A stretch of DNA of 52,073 bases from contig SCRC01000066.1 in the NCBI GenBank assembly GCA_004297945.1, positions 1-52,073 of the forward strand, given 5' to 3'. The notes under the pieces were generated by a model that did not search any database, had not been told where the DNA came from, and saw only the letters and a list, made by a program, of their open reading frames with translations. The DNA comes from Candidimonas sp. (GTDB lineage Bacteria; Pseudomonadota; Gammaproteobacteria; Burkholderiales; Burkholderiaceae_B). Every line of letters begins with the position of its first letter. Positions within the stretch are counted from its first letter, which is position 1. The position numbers and the translations under genes are program-made. Shown here in pieces: positions 1 through 9,126 of this stretch.

Positions 1-314
1 ATCGCAGCGATCAGGCGCTAGGTCTTATTGCCGAAATAGGCTCGGGCAATATTTTCCTGCAATACGACATCTACCATGCCCAACGCATGGAGGGCGAGCT
101 GGCTGCGACGATAGCCCGACACTTGCCGCAAATCGCCCACCTACAACTGGCCGACAACCCGGGACGCCACGAACCGGGCACCGGTGAAATCAACTATGCA
201 TGGCTGTTGCGCCACATCGACAGCCTGGGCTACGACGGCTGGATCGGTTGCGAATACAAACCAGCCGCGAGGACACAAGACGGACTGGGCTGGATCAACG
301 CCCTGACGGCCTGA
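1..314 (+). CDS. hyi: Hydroxypyruvate isomerase, C-terminal part (5' end outside window)
   Basis: This is the last ~103 codons of a TIM-barrel isomerase that interconverts hydroxypyruvate and tartronate semialdehyde. The reading frame is open from base 3 and the visible part starts RSDQALGLIAEIGSGN. The segments QYDIYHAQRMEGEL, HLQLADNPGRHEPGTGEI and GWIGCEYKP are the conserved C-terminal blocks of the Hyi family (xylose-isomerase-like fold), carrying the barrel's metal-binding and catalytic acidic residues. The next gene, 48 bases downstream on the same strand, is tartronate semialdehyde reductase, the expected pathway partner. This context makes Hyi more likely than another member of the fold. 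The start and the first half cannot be judged here. Confidence 0.85.
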   Translation, partial: RSDQALGLIAEIGSGNIFLQYDIYHAQRMEGELAATIARHLPQIAHLQLADNPGRHEPGTGEINYAWLLRHIDSLGYDGWIGCEYKPAARTQDGLGWINALTA

Positions 315-362
315 TTATCCCGTTTCTAAATCAACTTTCATCTGAAAACCGGAGATTACAAC

Positions 363-1253
363 ATGGCGAATATTGGCTTTATCGGACTAGGCATCATGGG
401 AGCGCCCATGGCCGCCAACCTGATCAAGGGCGGTCATACGCTGTTCACCTACACACACGGCGCTACGCCACAAAGCCTGATCGACGCGGGCGCTACGCCA
501 TGCGCCAACGGCGCCCGGGCAACACGCCAGGCCGATATCATCATTACCATGGTGCCCGACACCGCCGATGTCGACGCGGCGCTGTTTGGCGAAAATGGCG
601 TGGCCAGCGCGCTCAGCCCGGGCAAGACGGTCGTCGACATGAGCTCCATATCGCCAGTGGCCACCAAGGATTTCGCCCGGCGTATCAATGAACTGGGTTG
701 CGAATACCTGGATGCGCCGGTATCGGGCGGCGAAGTAGGCGCCCGCGCCGCGAGCCTGACTATTATGGTCGGCGGCCGCGACGACACCTTCAACGCCATC
801 AAGCCCTTATTCGATCTGATGGGCAAAAACATAACGCTGGTCGGCAGCAACGGCGATGGTCAAATCACCAAAGTTGCCAACCAGATCATTGTGGCGTTGA
901 CCATTGAAGCCGTGGGCGAGGCCCTGCTGCTGGCCTCCAAAGCCGGGGCCGATGCGGCCAAGGTGCGCCAAGCCCTGATGGGCGGCTTTGCCAACTCGCG
1001 CATTCTGGAGGTTCACGGAGAACGCATGGTCAAGCGCACGTTCGATCCCGGCTTTCGCATCGCGCTGCATCAGAAGGACTTGAACCTGGCGCTCGGCACC
1101 GCTCGCCAGATCGGTGTGTCCCTGCCCAGCACAGCCCTGGCACAGGAACTTTTCAACGCCTGTGCCGCGCACGGCGGATCCGGCTGGGACCATTCGGGCA
1201 TGGTGCGGGCTCTGGAAAAAATGGCCAATTTCGAAATCGGCCAAAAGCCATGA
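363..1253 (+). CDS. glxR: 2-hydroxy-3-oxopropionate (tartronate semialdehyde) reductase
   Basis: NAD(P)H-dependent enzyme of the beta-hydroxyacid dehydrogenase family that reduces tartronate semialdehyde to D-glycerate in the glyoxylate-to-glycerate route. The 296-residue length is normal. The N-terminus GFIGLGIMGAPMAANL is the Rossmann GxGxxG motif. APVSGGEVGARAASL (about residue 118) is the substrate-binding signature, and the catalytic Lys lies in GQITKVANQ (about residue 170). The start is supported by GGAG at 351-354, eight bases upstream. It sits between hyi and pyk on the same strand, which supports this substrate over 3-hydroxyisobutyrate or phosphogluconate, where sequence alone is less decisive. 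Cytoplasmic. Confidence 0.88.
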   Translation: MANIGFIGLGIMGAPMAANLIKGGHTLFTYTHGATPQSLIDAGATPCANGARATRQADIIITMVPDTADVDAALFGENGVASALSPGKTVVDMSSISPVATKDFARRINELGCEYLDAPVSGGEVGARAASLTIMVGGRDDTFNAIKPLFDLMGKNITLVGSNGDGQITKVANQIIVALTIEAVGEALLLASKAGADAAKVRQALMGGFANSRILEVHGERMVKRTFDPGFRIALHQKDLNLALGTARQIGVSLPSTALAQELFNACAAHGGSGWDHSGMVRALEKMANFEIGQKP

Positions 1254-1296
1254 TTGCGCCGCAAATCCGCCCATCACCCCACTCTGGAGAACTGAC

Positions 1297-2724
1297 ATGA
1301 AACTCCTGCGCCGCGCCCGTATTGTGGCCACCCTCGGGCCGGCCAGCTCAACGTCCGAAAGCATCCGCGCGCTGATCAAGGCCGGCGTCGATGTATTCCG
1401 CTTGAACTTCAGCCACGGCACCCACGAGGATCATGCAAAGCGTCTGGCCATCATCCGCGAGGCTGAACACGAAGCCGGCCGCCCCATAGGCGTACTGATG
1501 GATCTGCAAGGCCCCAAGCTCAGGGTCGGCCGATTTACAGGGGGCCGCACCGTGCTTGAGGCCGGACAGTCATTCCGGCTCGACCTCGATCCCGCCCAAG
1601 GCAACGCGTCGCGCACGAACCTGCCTCATCCCGAAATTTTTGCAGCGCTTGAAAAGGGCGTCGATCTGCTGCTCGACGACGGCAAGCTGCGCTTGCACGT
1701 CGACAATTACGGCCCCGATTTTGCCCAAACCACCATCCTGGTAGGCGGCCCGCTGTCCGATCACAAGGGCGTCAACGTGCCCGGAGTCGTGCTGCCTATT
1801 TCACCGCTCACTGCCAAAGATTTGATCGACCTCGATTTCGGCCTGTCGCTGGGCGTGGACTGGGTTGCCCTGTCTTTCGTACAGCGTCCAGAGGACATCG
1901 CGCAGGCCCGCGCCATCATCGGCAAGCGCGCATGGATCATGGCCAAGCTGGAAAAGCCGGCGGCCATCGAGCACCTGGACTCTATTATCGATCTGGTCGA
2001 TGGGGTCATGGTGGCCCGCGGCGATCTGGGCGTGGAAATGCCGCCACAGCAAGTGCCTGTTTTGCAGCAGCGCATCGTGCGTGCCGCGCGCGCGGCGGGC
2101 CGTCCCGTGGTGGTTGCCACGCAAATGCTGGAGTCCATGATCAACTCGCCGGTGCCGACGCGGGCAGAAGCCTCGGACGTCGCCACCGCCGTTTACAGCG
2201 GCGCGGACGCCGTCATGCTATCGGCGGAGTCGGCCTCGGGCCAGTATCCGGTGCAGGCGGTCGCTATGATGGAAAGCATTATCGGCGAAGTGGAAAGCGA
2301 CCCCGCGTGGCGCATTGGCCTGGACGCGAGCCACGGCCCGACGCCGGCCAGCACGCCCGACGCCGTCTGCTGCGCGTTACGCCGCGTAGCAGAACTGCTT
2401 GAGCCGGCCGCCACGGTGGCCTATACCGCAACGGGCTTCAGCGCCTTGCGGGCGAGCAGGGAACGCCCCACAACACCCATACTGGCTCTGACTCCGGACC
2501 TGGCGACCGCAAGGCGACTCACCATGGCATGGGGCGTACACGCCGTTCCCTTCAATGCGCAACTGGACAATGTCAGCGACATGATCACGCACGCTACCTT
2601 GATCGCCGTACAGAAGGAGATGGCGGGCGATCAAGACAAAGTCGTGGTGATTGCGGGCCTGCCCTTCGGTTGCAGCGGCAGCACCAATCTGCTCCATATC
2701 GCCACGATCAATACCGCGCCGTAA
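1297..2724 (+). CDS. pyk: Pyruvate kinase
   Basis: Converts phosphoenolpyruvate and ADP to pyruvate and ATP. The 475 residues start at MKLLRRARIVATLGPASS, preceded by CTGGAGA at 1284-1290; an open frame extends upstream into glxR, but only this start begins at the family N-terminus. Visible motifs are RLNFSHG (about residue 37), MDLQGPKLR, the signature IMAKLEKPAAIEH with the catalytic Lys, ARGDLGVEMP, ATQMLESM and SAESASGQYP. The C-terminal regulatory domain runs from about residue 345. Standing behind hyi-glxR, it probably carries glycerate-derived carbon on to pyruvate. No glycerate kinase gene lies between them, although one commonly does in related clusters. Confidence 0.95.
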   Translation: MKLLRRARIVATLGPASSTSESIRALIKAGVDVFRLNFSHGTHEDHAKRLAIIREAEHEAGRPIGVLMDLQGPKLRVGRFTGGRTVLEAGQSFRLDLDPAQGNASRTNLPHPEIFAALEKGVDLLLDDGKLRLHVDNYGPDFAQTTILVGGPLSDHKGVNVPGVVLPISPLTAKDLIDLDFGLSLGVDWVALSFVQRPEDIAQARAIIGKRAWIMAKLEKPAAIEHLDSIIDLVDGVMVARGDLGVEMPPQQVPVLQQRIVRAARAAGRPVVVATQMLESMINSPVPTRAEASDVATAVYSGADAVMLSAESASGQYPVQAVAMMESIIGEVESDPAWRIGLDASHGPTPASTPDAVCCALRRVAELLEPAATVAYTATGFSALRASRERPTTPILALTPDLATARRLTMAWGVHAVPFNAQLDNVSDMITHATLIAVQKEMAGDQDKVVVIAGLPFGCSGSTNLLHIATINTAP

Positions 2725-2833
2725 AGGCCGGGCCTCTGCAAGTCATATAATGATCTGAAAAGCAGCATCGGCACGCGCGCACGCGCCGTGGGGATGCCTG
2801 CAGGCTGATTATTTATCTTGCACAAGGAAAACC

Positions 2834-4996
2834 ATGATCAAGCGAACACCCTGCAAACGGCTGCAGGTGGCCAACGTACTGTATCAATTCATCGAGCAGG
2901 AAGCACTGCCCGGCACCGGAGTGTCGTCCGAGGCCTTCTGGTCGGGTTTCGACGGACTGGTGCACGATCTGGCGCCTAAAAACAAGAAGCTGCTGGCCGA
3001 ACGCGACCGCCTTCAAGCCGCGCTGGATGACTGGCACCGCCAGAATCCGGGCGCCATCAAAGACGCCAAAGCGTATCAGGGCTTTCTGAAGCAAATTGGT
3101 TATCTGCAAGATAGCCCCGCCGCCGTCGCCATCAAGACCAGCAAGGTCGACCAGGAAATTACCCGCCAGGCGGGACCGCAGCTCGTTGTGCCGGTGACCA
3201 ATGCCCGCTATGCGCTAAACGCCGCGAACGCCCGCTGGGGCAGTTTGTACGATGCCCTGTACGGCACCGACGCCATCTCTGAAGACGATGGCGCGACACG
3301 CGCCGGCGGCTACAACCCGATGCGCGGCGCCAAGGTCGTGGCCTTCGCACGCCATTTTCTTGATGAGCACGCCCCGCTGGCGCAAGGTTCGCATCTGGAC
3401 ACTACCTGCTACGCCGTGGTCAAAGGAGCGCTTAGCGTAACGTTGAAGAATGGCGCCGCCACCGGGCTGGCCGACCCGGCGCTATTCATGGGCCATCGCG
3501 GCGCGGCGCAAGCGCCCGAGGCCATCGTGCTCAAACATAACGGCCTGCACATCGAGATCCAGATCGATAAACAGCACGCCATCGGCCAGCACGACGCGGC
3601 CGGCGTCAAAGACCTGCTGCTGGAAGCGGCCATCACCACCATCATGGATTGCGAAGACTCCATCGCCGCCGTCGACGCGGACGACAAGGTGGGGGCTTAC
3701 CGCAACTGGCTGGGTTTGATGCAAGGCACCCTGACCGAGCAAGTCGCCAAGGGCGGCAAAACCTTCACGCGCGCGCTCAATCCGGACCGCAGCTATACCG
3801 ACTCGGCCGGCCGCACCCAGACGCTGCCGGGCCGCTCACTCATGTTTATCCGAAATGTCGGCCATCTCATGAACAACCCGGCGATTCTCGATGAGCACGG
3901 GCACGAGATTCCCGAAGGCATTCTCGACGCGGTCCTCACCAGCCTGATCGCCATGCACGACCTCAAACGCGAAGGAGGCAACTCGCGCAGCGGCTCCATA
4001 TACATCGTCAAGCCAAAGATGCACGGGCCGGCCGAAGTGGCCTTTGCGAACGAAATCTTCACTCGTACCGAAGCCGTGTTGGGCCTCGCGCCCAATACGA
4101 TCAAAATGGGCATTATGGACGAGGAACGCCGCACCAGCGCCAACCTCAAAGCCTGCATCGCGCAAGCCGCCCAGCGGGTCGTATTTATCAATACCGGCTT
4201 TCTGGATCGCACCGGCGATGAAATGCATACCTCCATGGAAGCGGGCGCCATGGTGCGCAAGGGTGAAATGAAACGCAGCGCCTGGATCGACGCCTATGAG
4301 CGCAACAATGTGCAAGTGGGCCTGGAGTGCGGCCTGCGCGGCCACGCGCAAATCGGCAAAGGCATGTGGGCCATGCCCGACCTGATGGCCGATATGCTGG
4401 TCCAGAAGGTAGGTCAGTTAAAAGCCGGCGGCAATACCGCCTGGGTGCCCTCGCCCACGGCAGCTACCTTGCATGCCCTGCATTATCACCAGGTTGACGT
4501 CCAGGCGGTGCAACAGTCCATGGAAGGCAAGTCCGAGCCCTTGCTCGACGAATTGCTTACCATTCCGGTAGCCGCAGACACAAACTGGTCAGCCCTGGAA
4601 ATCCAGGAAGAACTCGACAACAACGCCCAGGGCATACTGGGCTACGTGGTGCGCTGGATCGATCAGGGCATAGGCTGCTCGAAAGTTCCCGATATCCATA
4701 ACGTGGCCCTCATGGAAGACCGCGCCACCTTGCGCATTTCCAGCCAGCACATGGCCAATTGGCTGCATCACAAAATCGTCACACCGGCGCAAATCACCGA
4801 AACCATGCAACGCATGGCGGCCGTGGTCGATGGCCAAAACGCGGGCGACCCGGCTTATCGTCCCATGGCGCCCAATTTCGACGACTCCATTGCCTTCAAG
4901 GCCGCTTGCGACCTGGTCTTCAAAGGGCTGGAGCAACCCAACGGTTACACCGAACCGTTATTGCACCGCTGGCGCCAGGCGGTTAAAGGGCAATAG
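2834..4996 (+). CDS. glcB: Malate synthase G
   Basis: Condenses glyoxylate with acetyl-CoA to give malate. The 720 residues match the long monomeric G isoform rather than the ~530-residue A form. Recognisable blocks are the N-terminal helical clasp, [24 protein letters not shown] (residues ~120-143), [18 protein letters not shown] with metal-binding acidic residues (~270), [25 protein letters not shown] and [21 protein letters not shown] (about residues 496-516). AAGGAAAAC precedes the ATG. The neighbouring hyi-glxR-pyk genes use the same substrate by the glycerate route, so this block can send glyoxylate two ways. Its stop codon abuts a tandem repeat. Confidence 0.96.
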   Translation: MIKRTPCKRLQVANVLYQFIEQEALPGTGVSSEAFWSGFDGLVHDLAPKNKKLLAERDRLQAALDDWHRQNPGAIKDAKAYQGFLKQIGYLQDSPAAVAIKTSKVDQEITRQAGPQLVVPVTNARYALNAANARWGSLYDALYGTDAISEDDGATRAGGYNPMRGAKVVAFARHFLDEHAPLAQGSHLDTTCYAVVKGALSVTLKNGAATGLADPALFMGHRGAAQAPEAIVLKHNGLHIEIQIDKQHAIGQHDAAGVKDLLLEAAITTIMDCEDSIAAVDADDKVGAYRNWLGLMQGTLTEQVAKGGKTFTRALNPDRSYTDSAGRTQTLPGRSLMFIRNVGHLMNNPAILDEHGHEIPEGILDAVLTSLIAMHDLKREGGNSRSGSIYIVKPKMHGPAEVAFANEIFTRTEAVLGLAPNTIKMGIMDEERRTSANLKACIAQAAQRVVFINTGFLDRTGDEMHTSMEAGAMVRKGEMKRSAWIDAYERNNVQVGLECGLRGHAQIGKGMWAMPDLMADMLVQKVGQLKAGGNTAWVPSPTAATLHALHYHQVDVQAVQQSMEGKSEPLLDELLTIPVAADTNWSALEIQEELDNNAQGILGYVVRWIDQGIGCSKVPDIHNVALMEDRATLRISSQHMANWLHHKIVTPAQITETMQRMAAVVDGQNAGDPAYRPMAPNFDDSIAFKAACDLVFKGLEQPNGYTEPLLHRWRQAVKGQ

Positions 4997-5050
4997 TTTG
5001 TAGCCGCACATGCATTTGTAGCGGCACATGCGTTTGTAGTGACACATGCG
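4997..5050. repeat. Three tandem 18-bp repeats directly after glcB
   Basis: Three head-to-tail copies of an 18-bp unit of the form TTTGTAGCSGCACATGCR begin on the base after the glcB stop codon (4997-5014, 5015-5032, 5033-5050). A fourth start of the same unit (TTTGTAGCGGCA) merges into the REP-like palindrome at 5051. The shared TTTGTAGCGGCA head suggests that the tandem array was made from the end of the palindromic element. Confidence 0.85.
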
Positions 5051-5140
5051 TTTGTAGCGGCAGCCCTTGTGGCTGCCATTTATGCAATAACCTACACCCT
5101 GTTTATCGAAAATGGCAGCCACAAGGGCTGCCGCTACAAA
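5051..5140. repeat. REP-like inverted pair (REPIN-like), arms facing
   Basis: A 30-bp sequence at 5051-5080 is repeated exactly in inverted orientation at 5111-5140, with a 30-bp spacer. Each arm contains its own short palindrome GCAGCCCTTGTGGCTGC (6-bp stem, 5-base loop). Two imperfectly mirrored copies of the same element occur at 7456-7530 and a diverged single copy at 6436-6465, so it is a dispersed repeat rather than a single terminator. Lying between the convergent glcB and aminotransferase genes, it could still fold into a strong hairpin and end transcription from either side. Confidence 0.9.
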
Positions 5141-5148
5141 CCCGCCCC

Positions 5149-6339
5149 CTACGCGCGAACTTTCTGCACGATCTCGTCCAGGCGCTTTAGCATCAGATCA
5201 ACCTCGTCGGCCGTGACATTAAGCGCTGGCATGAAACGCAGCAAATTCGGGCGCGGCGAATTCAGCAACATGCCATCGGGCGTCATCACACGTGCCGCTT
5301 CCACTATTGCCGGACCATCGTCGCGATCAAGCATCAGTGCCCGCAACAAGCCCACTCCGCGCTCGCCCTTCATGCCCCACTTAGCCGACAGGGCAAGCAA
5401 ACCTTTGGACAACTGCTGGCTGCGGGCATTGACGGACTCCATAAATCCTGGCGCAGTCAGCGTATCGAACACCGCAATGCCCACGGCCGTCATCAGCGGA
5501 TTGCCGTTATAGGTTCCACCCTGATCACCATGCGTAAAGCATGACACCTCTTCACGTGCGCACAATGCCGCCAGCGGCACGCCCGCGCCTATACCTTTGC
5601 CCAGGGTCATGATATCGGGCGTAATACCCGCATGCTGGTAGGCGAACAGCTTGCCGGTGCGCCCCATGCCGGTTTGCACCTCGTCGACGATCAGCAGCAG
5701 CCCTTTTTCGTCGGCCAGCTTGCGCAAGGCCTGCAAGAATTCGGTCGTCGCGGGGATCACGCCGCCTTCGCCCTGTATAGGTTCGAGCATAATGCCAACC
5801 GTCTGCTCATCGATCAGCGCGCGCACCGACGCAATATCGTTCAAATCCGCTTTCGGAAATCCATCGACCTGGGGCGCAAAAATTTTGTCCCAACCGGGTT
5901 TTCCAGAGGCCGACATGGTGGCCAGCGTACGTCCATGAAAGCTGTGATCGAAGGTAATGATTTTGTAGGCGCCCTTGCGATGCACCTGACCCCACTTGCG
6001 CGCAAGTTTGATCGCGCCTTCATTGGCCTCGGCGCCGCTATTGGCAAAGAAAATGCGGTCAAAGCACGAGGCGCCCGTCAGGCGTATGGCCAACTCGATC
6101 GAAGGTTCGTTGTAAAAGGCCGGCGAAGGGTTCAGCAGCCGGGTCGACTGATCGGCGATGGCCTGCACCACCGGCGCCGGGCAATGCCCAAGACAATTGA
6201 CCGCCCACCCCTGGATGAAATCCAGATATCGCTTGCCATTATGGTCTTCAAGCCAGGATCCGCTGCCACGGACAAACACCAACTCTGGACGCGAGGTAAT
6301 TTCCATCAGCGCATTCACGTCCGACCGACTAAATTTCAT
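5149..6339 (-). CDS. argD: Acetylornithine aminotransferase family protein (PLP class III)
   Basis: PLP-dependent transaminase of class III, 396 residues. Landmarks are [18 protein letters not shown] (about 100-117), HSFHGRT (about 132), [13 protein letters not shown] with the PLP-contacting Asp (about 219) and TLGKGIGAG with the Schiff-base Lys (about 248). Length and motif spelling fit ArgD, which makes N-acetylornithine in arginine synthesis; succinylornithine or a related omega-amino acid is possible. An in-frame ATG exists at 6387, but the ATG at 6339 is preferred because AAGGA lies seven bases upstream and the earlier codons give an unlikely Phe/Pro-rich leader. No other arginine gene is nearby. 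It converges with glcB across the REP-like pair. Confidence 0.82.
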   Translation of the reverse strand: MKFSRSDVNALMEITSRPELVFVRGSGSWLEDHNGKRYLDFIQGWAVNCLGHCPAPVVQAIADQSTRLLNPSPAFYNEPSIELAIRLTGASCFDRIFFANSGAEANEGAIKLARKWGQVHRKGAYKIITFDHSFHGRTLATMSASGKPGWDKIFAPQVDGFPKADLNDIASVRALIDEQTVGIMLEPIQGEGGVIPATTEFLQALRKLADEKGLLLIVDEVQTGMGRTGKLFAYQHAGITPDIMTLGKGIGAGVPLAALCAREEVSCFTHGDQGGTYNGNPLMTAVGIAVFDTLTAPGFMESVNARSQQLSKGLLALSAKWGMKGERGVGLLRALMLDRDDGPAIVEAARVMTPDGMLLNSPRPNLLRFMPALNVTADEVDLMLKRLDEIVQKVRA

Positions 6340-6435
6340 TTTCAAGTCCTTGAAGAAAAAGAAGGGGAAAGGAGGGGAGCCCAGCATTTAATAAACTTCG
6401 AACCACTGTGAATTTTAACAACCTTGCCAAAGGCC

Positions 6436-6465
6436 GTTGTAGCAGCACCCCTTGTGGGTGCCATT
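6436..6465. repeat. Diverged single copy of the REP-like element
   Basis: The sequence resembles the 30-bp REP-like unit (it shares the TTGTAGC head and the CCTTGTGG core) but its stem reads GCACCCCTTGTGGGTGC, so changes in the two arms keep the hairpin paired. It lies ten bases past the stop codon of the DMT transporter gene and upstream of the aminotransferase gene, both on the minus strand. It could act as the 3' hairpin of the transporter mRNA, but no T-run follows. Confidence 0.65.
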
Positions 6466-6474
6466 ATCCCAACC

Positions 6475-7356
6475 CTACACCCGCAATAACCGGCGCACCC
6501 GCCTCAAGCCAAACACATTAACCGCCAGCCCCAGCATGACCACAGCGCCACCCACCCACTGGGTCAAATCCAGGTGCTCGCCCAACAAAAGCCACGACGA
6601 CACAAGGCCTATCACCGGAATCAGCAGACTCAAGGGTGCCACCTTGCTGACCGGGTGCTTGCCCAGCAAACGTCCCCACAATACATAACCGACAAGGGTG
6701 GCAACCAGCGCCAGATAAGCGACGGAGCCGATTCCCACCATGCTGATATTCTCCAGGCTATGCCGTATACGCTGCGGCCCTTCGAATATCCATGACAAAA
6801 TCAGAAAGGGAATGGGCGGCAGCAACGCCGCCCACACGACCAGCCCCAGCATATCGACGCGGCCAATGCGCTTGACTACGATATTTCCGCAAGCCCAGGA
6901 CAACGCCGCACACAGCGACAGGACGAACCCAAGCACTGGTACGCTACCAGGCTCGGCACCCATTTGAATCATCACCAGCCCCAGCACGGCCACTGCAATG
7001 CCCAGAATGTTATGCCGGAACACGCGCTCGTTCAGGACGAGCGCCGCAATCAATACGGTAAAGAACGCCTGCGCTTGCAACACCAGCGAAGCCAGACCGG
7101 CCGGCATCCCCACATAGATGGCCGTAAACAAAAAAACGAACTGCCCAAAATTTAATGTCAACGCATAGAGGAACAAGGTGCGAAACGGCACTGCAGGGCG
7201 CTTGATGAAGAACACCGCGGGGAAGGCCACAAACGCAAAGCGCAAGGCGCCCAACAGCAAGGGCGGGATCTCGTGCAGCCCGACCTTGATCACCACAAAA
7301 TTGATTCCCCAAACCGTGATCACGGTGAAGGCGGCCAGCCAATCGGTAAAGGGCAT
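6475..7356 (-). CDS. EamA/DMT-family inner-membrane exporter
   Basis: Inner-membrane carrier of the drug/metabolite transporter superfamily: 293 residues, about ten hydrophobic helices, made of two EamA repeats (roughly residues 5-135 and 145-285). The sequence resembles the O-acetylserine/cysteine exporter branch (GINFVVIKVGLHEIPPLLLG at the start, FPAVFF and WACGNIVVKRIG between and within the repeats). Substrate specificity in this superfamily cannot be read from sequence, so cysteine-pathway metabolites are only a suggestion. The gene has its own spacing and is flanked on both sides by REP-like elements. No regulator is adjacent. Confidence 0.82.
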   Translation of the reverse strand: MPFTDWLAAFTVITVWGINFVVIKVGLHEIPPLLLGALRFAFVAFPAVFFIKRPAVPFRTLFLYALTLNFGQFVFLFTAIYVGMPAGLASLVLQAQAFFTVLIAALVLNERVFRHNILGIAVAVLGLVMIQMGAEPGSVPVLGFVLSLCAALSWACGNIVVKRIGRVDMLGLVVWAALLPPIPFLILSWIFEGPQRIRHSLENISMVGIGSVAYLALVATLVGYVLWGRLLGKHPVSKVAPLSLLIPVIGLVSSWLLLGEHLDLTQWVGGAVVMLGLAVNVFGLRRVRRLLRV

Positions 7357-7455
7357 CTTTGATCTCGACTATTTTTCAGACGTTATTGTGCCCCAGGCTG
7401 GAAACCCCTGCGCGGCGGATTGGTATTCAAAACGGTAAAATTGGTTTAAGTGTTG

Positions 7456-7530
7456 AATGGCAGCCACAAGGGCTGCCGCTGCATGAGCAACCGGTACGTT
7501 TTTGTAGCGGCAGCCCTTGTGGCTGCCATC
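7456..7530. repeat. Second REP-like inverted pair, arms back-to-back
   Basis: An inverted copy of the REP-like unit (7456-7483) is followed after 17 bases by a forward copy (7501-7530, matching the 5051 arm at 29 of 30 positions). The order of arms is reversed relative to the pair at 5051-5140: there the TTTGTAG ends face outward, here they face inward. It lies in the divergent gap between the DMT exporter and the MOSC gene, so it must coexist with their promoters. Confidence 0.85.
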
Positions 7531-7589
7531 CAACGATTCCAAAATAGTTGCATCTATCCCAAATTTCCTCACAAGCGCCCCTACCCGTC

Positions 7590-8456
7590 ATGCCAATCAC
7601 CGTTCTAAGCCTGCACAGCTATCCCGTCAAATCCTGTGCGGGCCTTACTCACGATCAGGCGCGTATCACCCAGGCAGGGCTGAATTTTGATCGCAACTGG
7701 GTGATTGTCGATGAATACGGCATCTTCATGACTCAGCGCACCTGTGCCAGAATGGTGCTGATCCAACCCGCGCTCGACGCCCAAGCCTTGGGGCTCAGTG
7801 CGCCCGGCATGCCCGCGATAAGTATTCCTTTGCAAGCTCCCATTGCCCCACCCGCGAAAGTGCACGTCCGCATCTGGGGCGCCGACACGCTGGGCTACGA
7901 TGAAGGCGATACGGTCGCGCAATGGCTAAGCCAATTCTTGAACCTGCCCTGCCGCCTGCTGCGCGTACATCCGTACGCAACCCGAATAGCCAGCAAGGAA
8001 CACGTCGACGCGTGGCGCAGCAAGCATCACGAGCGGGCGCCCGATTTCGCCGCCCGCCACCAATTTGCCTTTGCCGATGGTTTTCCGTTTCTGGTCACCA
8101 ACCAAAATTCGCTCGACGAACTGAACGGACAATTGCAAGACCGAGGCCAGCCGGCCGTAGCCATGAACCGCTTTCGTCCCAGCATCGTGGTGCAAGGCCT
8201 GGAACCCTACGAAGAAGACTACCTGAGCGGCATGCGCATCGGCTCGCTCAACTTCGCCTTCGTCAAGCGCTGCGCCCGTTGCCCCATTCCTAATATCGAT
8301 CCGGGCACGGCTATTTCAGCCGACGAACCTGGCCGAACCCTGGCTGCACACCGCAGCTTTGCCGATGGTGTGCTGTTCGGTGTCAATGCCGTCGTGGACG
8401 GCATTGGAACACAGTTAAAAGCAGGCGACCTGGTCGAACCCGAATTTGACGTCTAA
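7590..8456 (+). CDS. MOSC domain protein (MOSC_N beta-barrel plus MOSC)
   Basis: The 288 residues consist of an N-terminal MOSC_N barrel (residues ~1-115, starting ITVLSLHSYPVKSC) and a C-terminal MOSC domain (~130-285). KRCARCPIPNIDPGTA holds the Cys expected to carry sulfur or bind the molybdenum cofactor in this family. Members are related to the C-terminus of Moco sulfurase and to molybdoenzymes such as YcbX and mARC that reduce N-hydroxylated compounds; which activity applies here is not visible. The start at 7590 (MPITVLSLH) is preferred over the in-frame codon at 7548 because homology begins there. Its stop overlaps the convergent permease stop by a few bases. Confidence 0.85.
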   Translation: MPITVLSLHSYPVKSCAGLTHDQARITQAGLNFDRNWVIVDEYGIFMTQRTCARMVLIQPALDAQALGLSAPGMPAISIPLQAPIAPPAKVHVRIWGADTLGYDEGDTVAQWLSQFLNLPCRLLRVHPYATRIASKEHVDAWRSKHHERAPDFAARHQFAFADGFPFLVTNQNSLDELNGQLQDRGQPAVAMNRFRPSIVVQGLEPYEEDYLSGMRIGSLNFAFVKRCARCPIPNIDPGTAISADEPGRTLAAHRSFADGVLFGVNAVVDGIGTQLKAGDLVEPEFDV

Positions 8457-9112
8457 ATGAGCTGACTGCGGCCGAAGTATTTTTCCAGACGGCTCTGAAC
8501 GCGTTCCAGGCACAGGCACAGCACCCAGTAAATAGCCGCAGCGGCCAGGTATAGCGGCAAGGGCTGAAACGTAGTGGCGATGACGTCTTTGGTGGCCAGC
8601 AGCAACTCGGTGACCGTAATCACCGACACCAGTGAGGTGTCCTTGATCAGGCTGATAAGCGTGTTGCTCATCGACGGAACGGCCAAGCGCAACGCTTGAG
8701 GCATCACCACATAATACAGATTCTGTCCGTAACTAAGACCCAGACTGTACCCCGCCGACCATTGCCCGCGCCCAATACCCAGAATCGCTCCGCGCAGGCT
8801 CTCTGAAATATAAGCGCCGGCGTTCAGGCTTAAAGCCAGAATGCCGGCCGTCAACGGGTCAAACGAAATGCCTATGCTGGGCAGGCCGTAATAAACAATA
8901 AACACCTGCACCAGCAACGGCGTACCGCGCATGACGCTGACATAAAAGGCCGCCGGCCATTGGCTTAAACGGCTGGGCACAACCCGTGCCACGGCGATCG
9001 CGAAGCCGATAAGCAATCCGCCCACCATGGCGGCAAAGGCAAAGATCAGCGTGTAGCCGGTCCCTTTTAAGAGAATCGGCGCCGCTACCTTCATCAGCTC
9101 GAAAAAATTCAT
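8453..9112 (-). CDS. Polar amino acid ABC transporter permease (cystine type)
   Basis: Inner-membrane permease of the HisM/GlnP family, 219 residues with five predicted helices. The start KGTGYTLIFAFAAMVGGLLIG and the segment FYVSVMRGTPLLVQVFIVYYGLP are the family's first and third blocks. The EAA loop that docks the ATPase is partly degenerate (SAGYSLGLSYGQNLYYVVMPQALR). The overall spelling resembles the cystine permease TcyL/YecS. The receptor gene lies just upstream on the same strand, 14 bases away. No ATPase gene follows within the window, since the next gene converges on it, so the ATPase must be supplied from elsewhere. Confidence 0.85.
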   Translation of the reverse strand: MNFFELMKVAAPILLKGTGYTLIFAFAAMVGGLLIGFAIAVARVVPSRLSQWPAAFYVSVMRGTPLLVQVFIVYYGLPSIGISFDPLTAGILALSLNAGAYISESLRGAILGIGRGQWSAGYSLGLSYGQNLYYVVMPQALRLAVPSMSNTLISLIKDTSLVSVITVTELLLATKDVIATTFQPLPLYLAAAAIYWVLCLCLERVQSRLEKYFGRSQLI

Positions 9113-9126
9113 TTCGAGGGATGCCC

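Noticed and set aside
2746..2751. TATAAT before glcB as a promoter
   Set aside because: The -10 hexamer is perfect, but no acceptable -35 stands 15-19 bases upstream, so I did not list it.
4997..5140. Possible CRISPR array from the repeated units after glcB
   Set aside because: The units are contiguous, with no regular unique spacers, and the 30-bp copies are inverted rather than direct; no cas genes are present.
5632..6411. A 259-codon open frame opposite the ArgD-type gene
   Set aside because: Antisense shadow of a gene with intact PLP motifs; no family resemblance.
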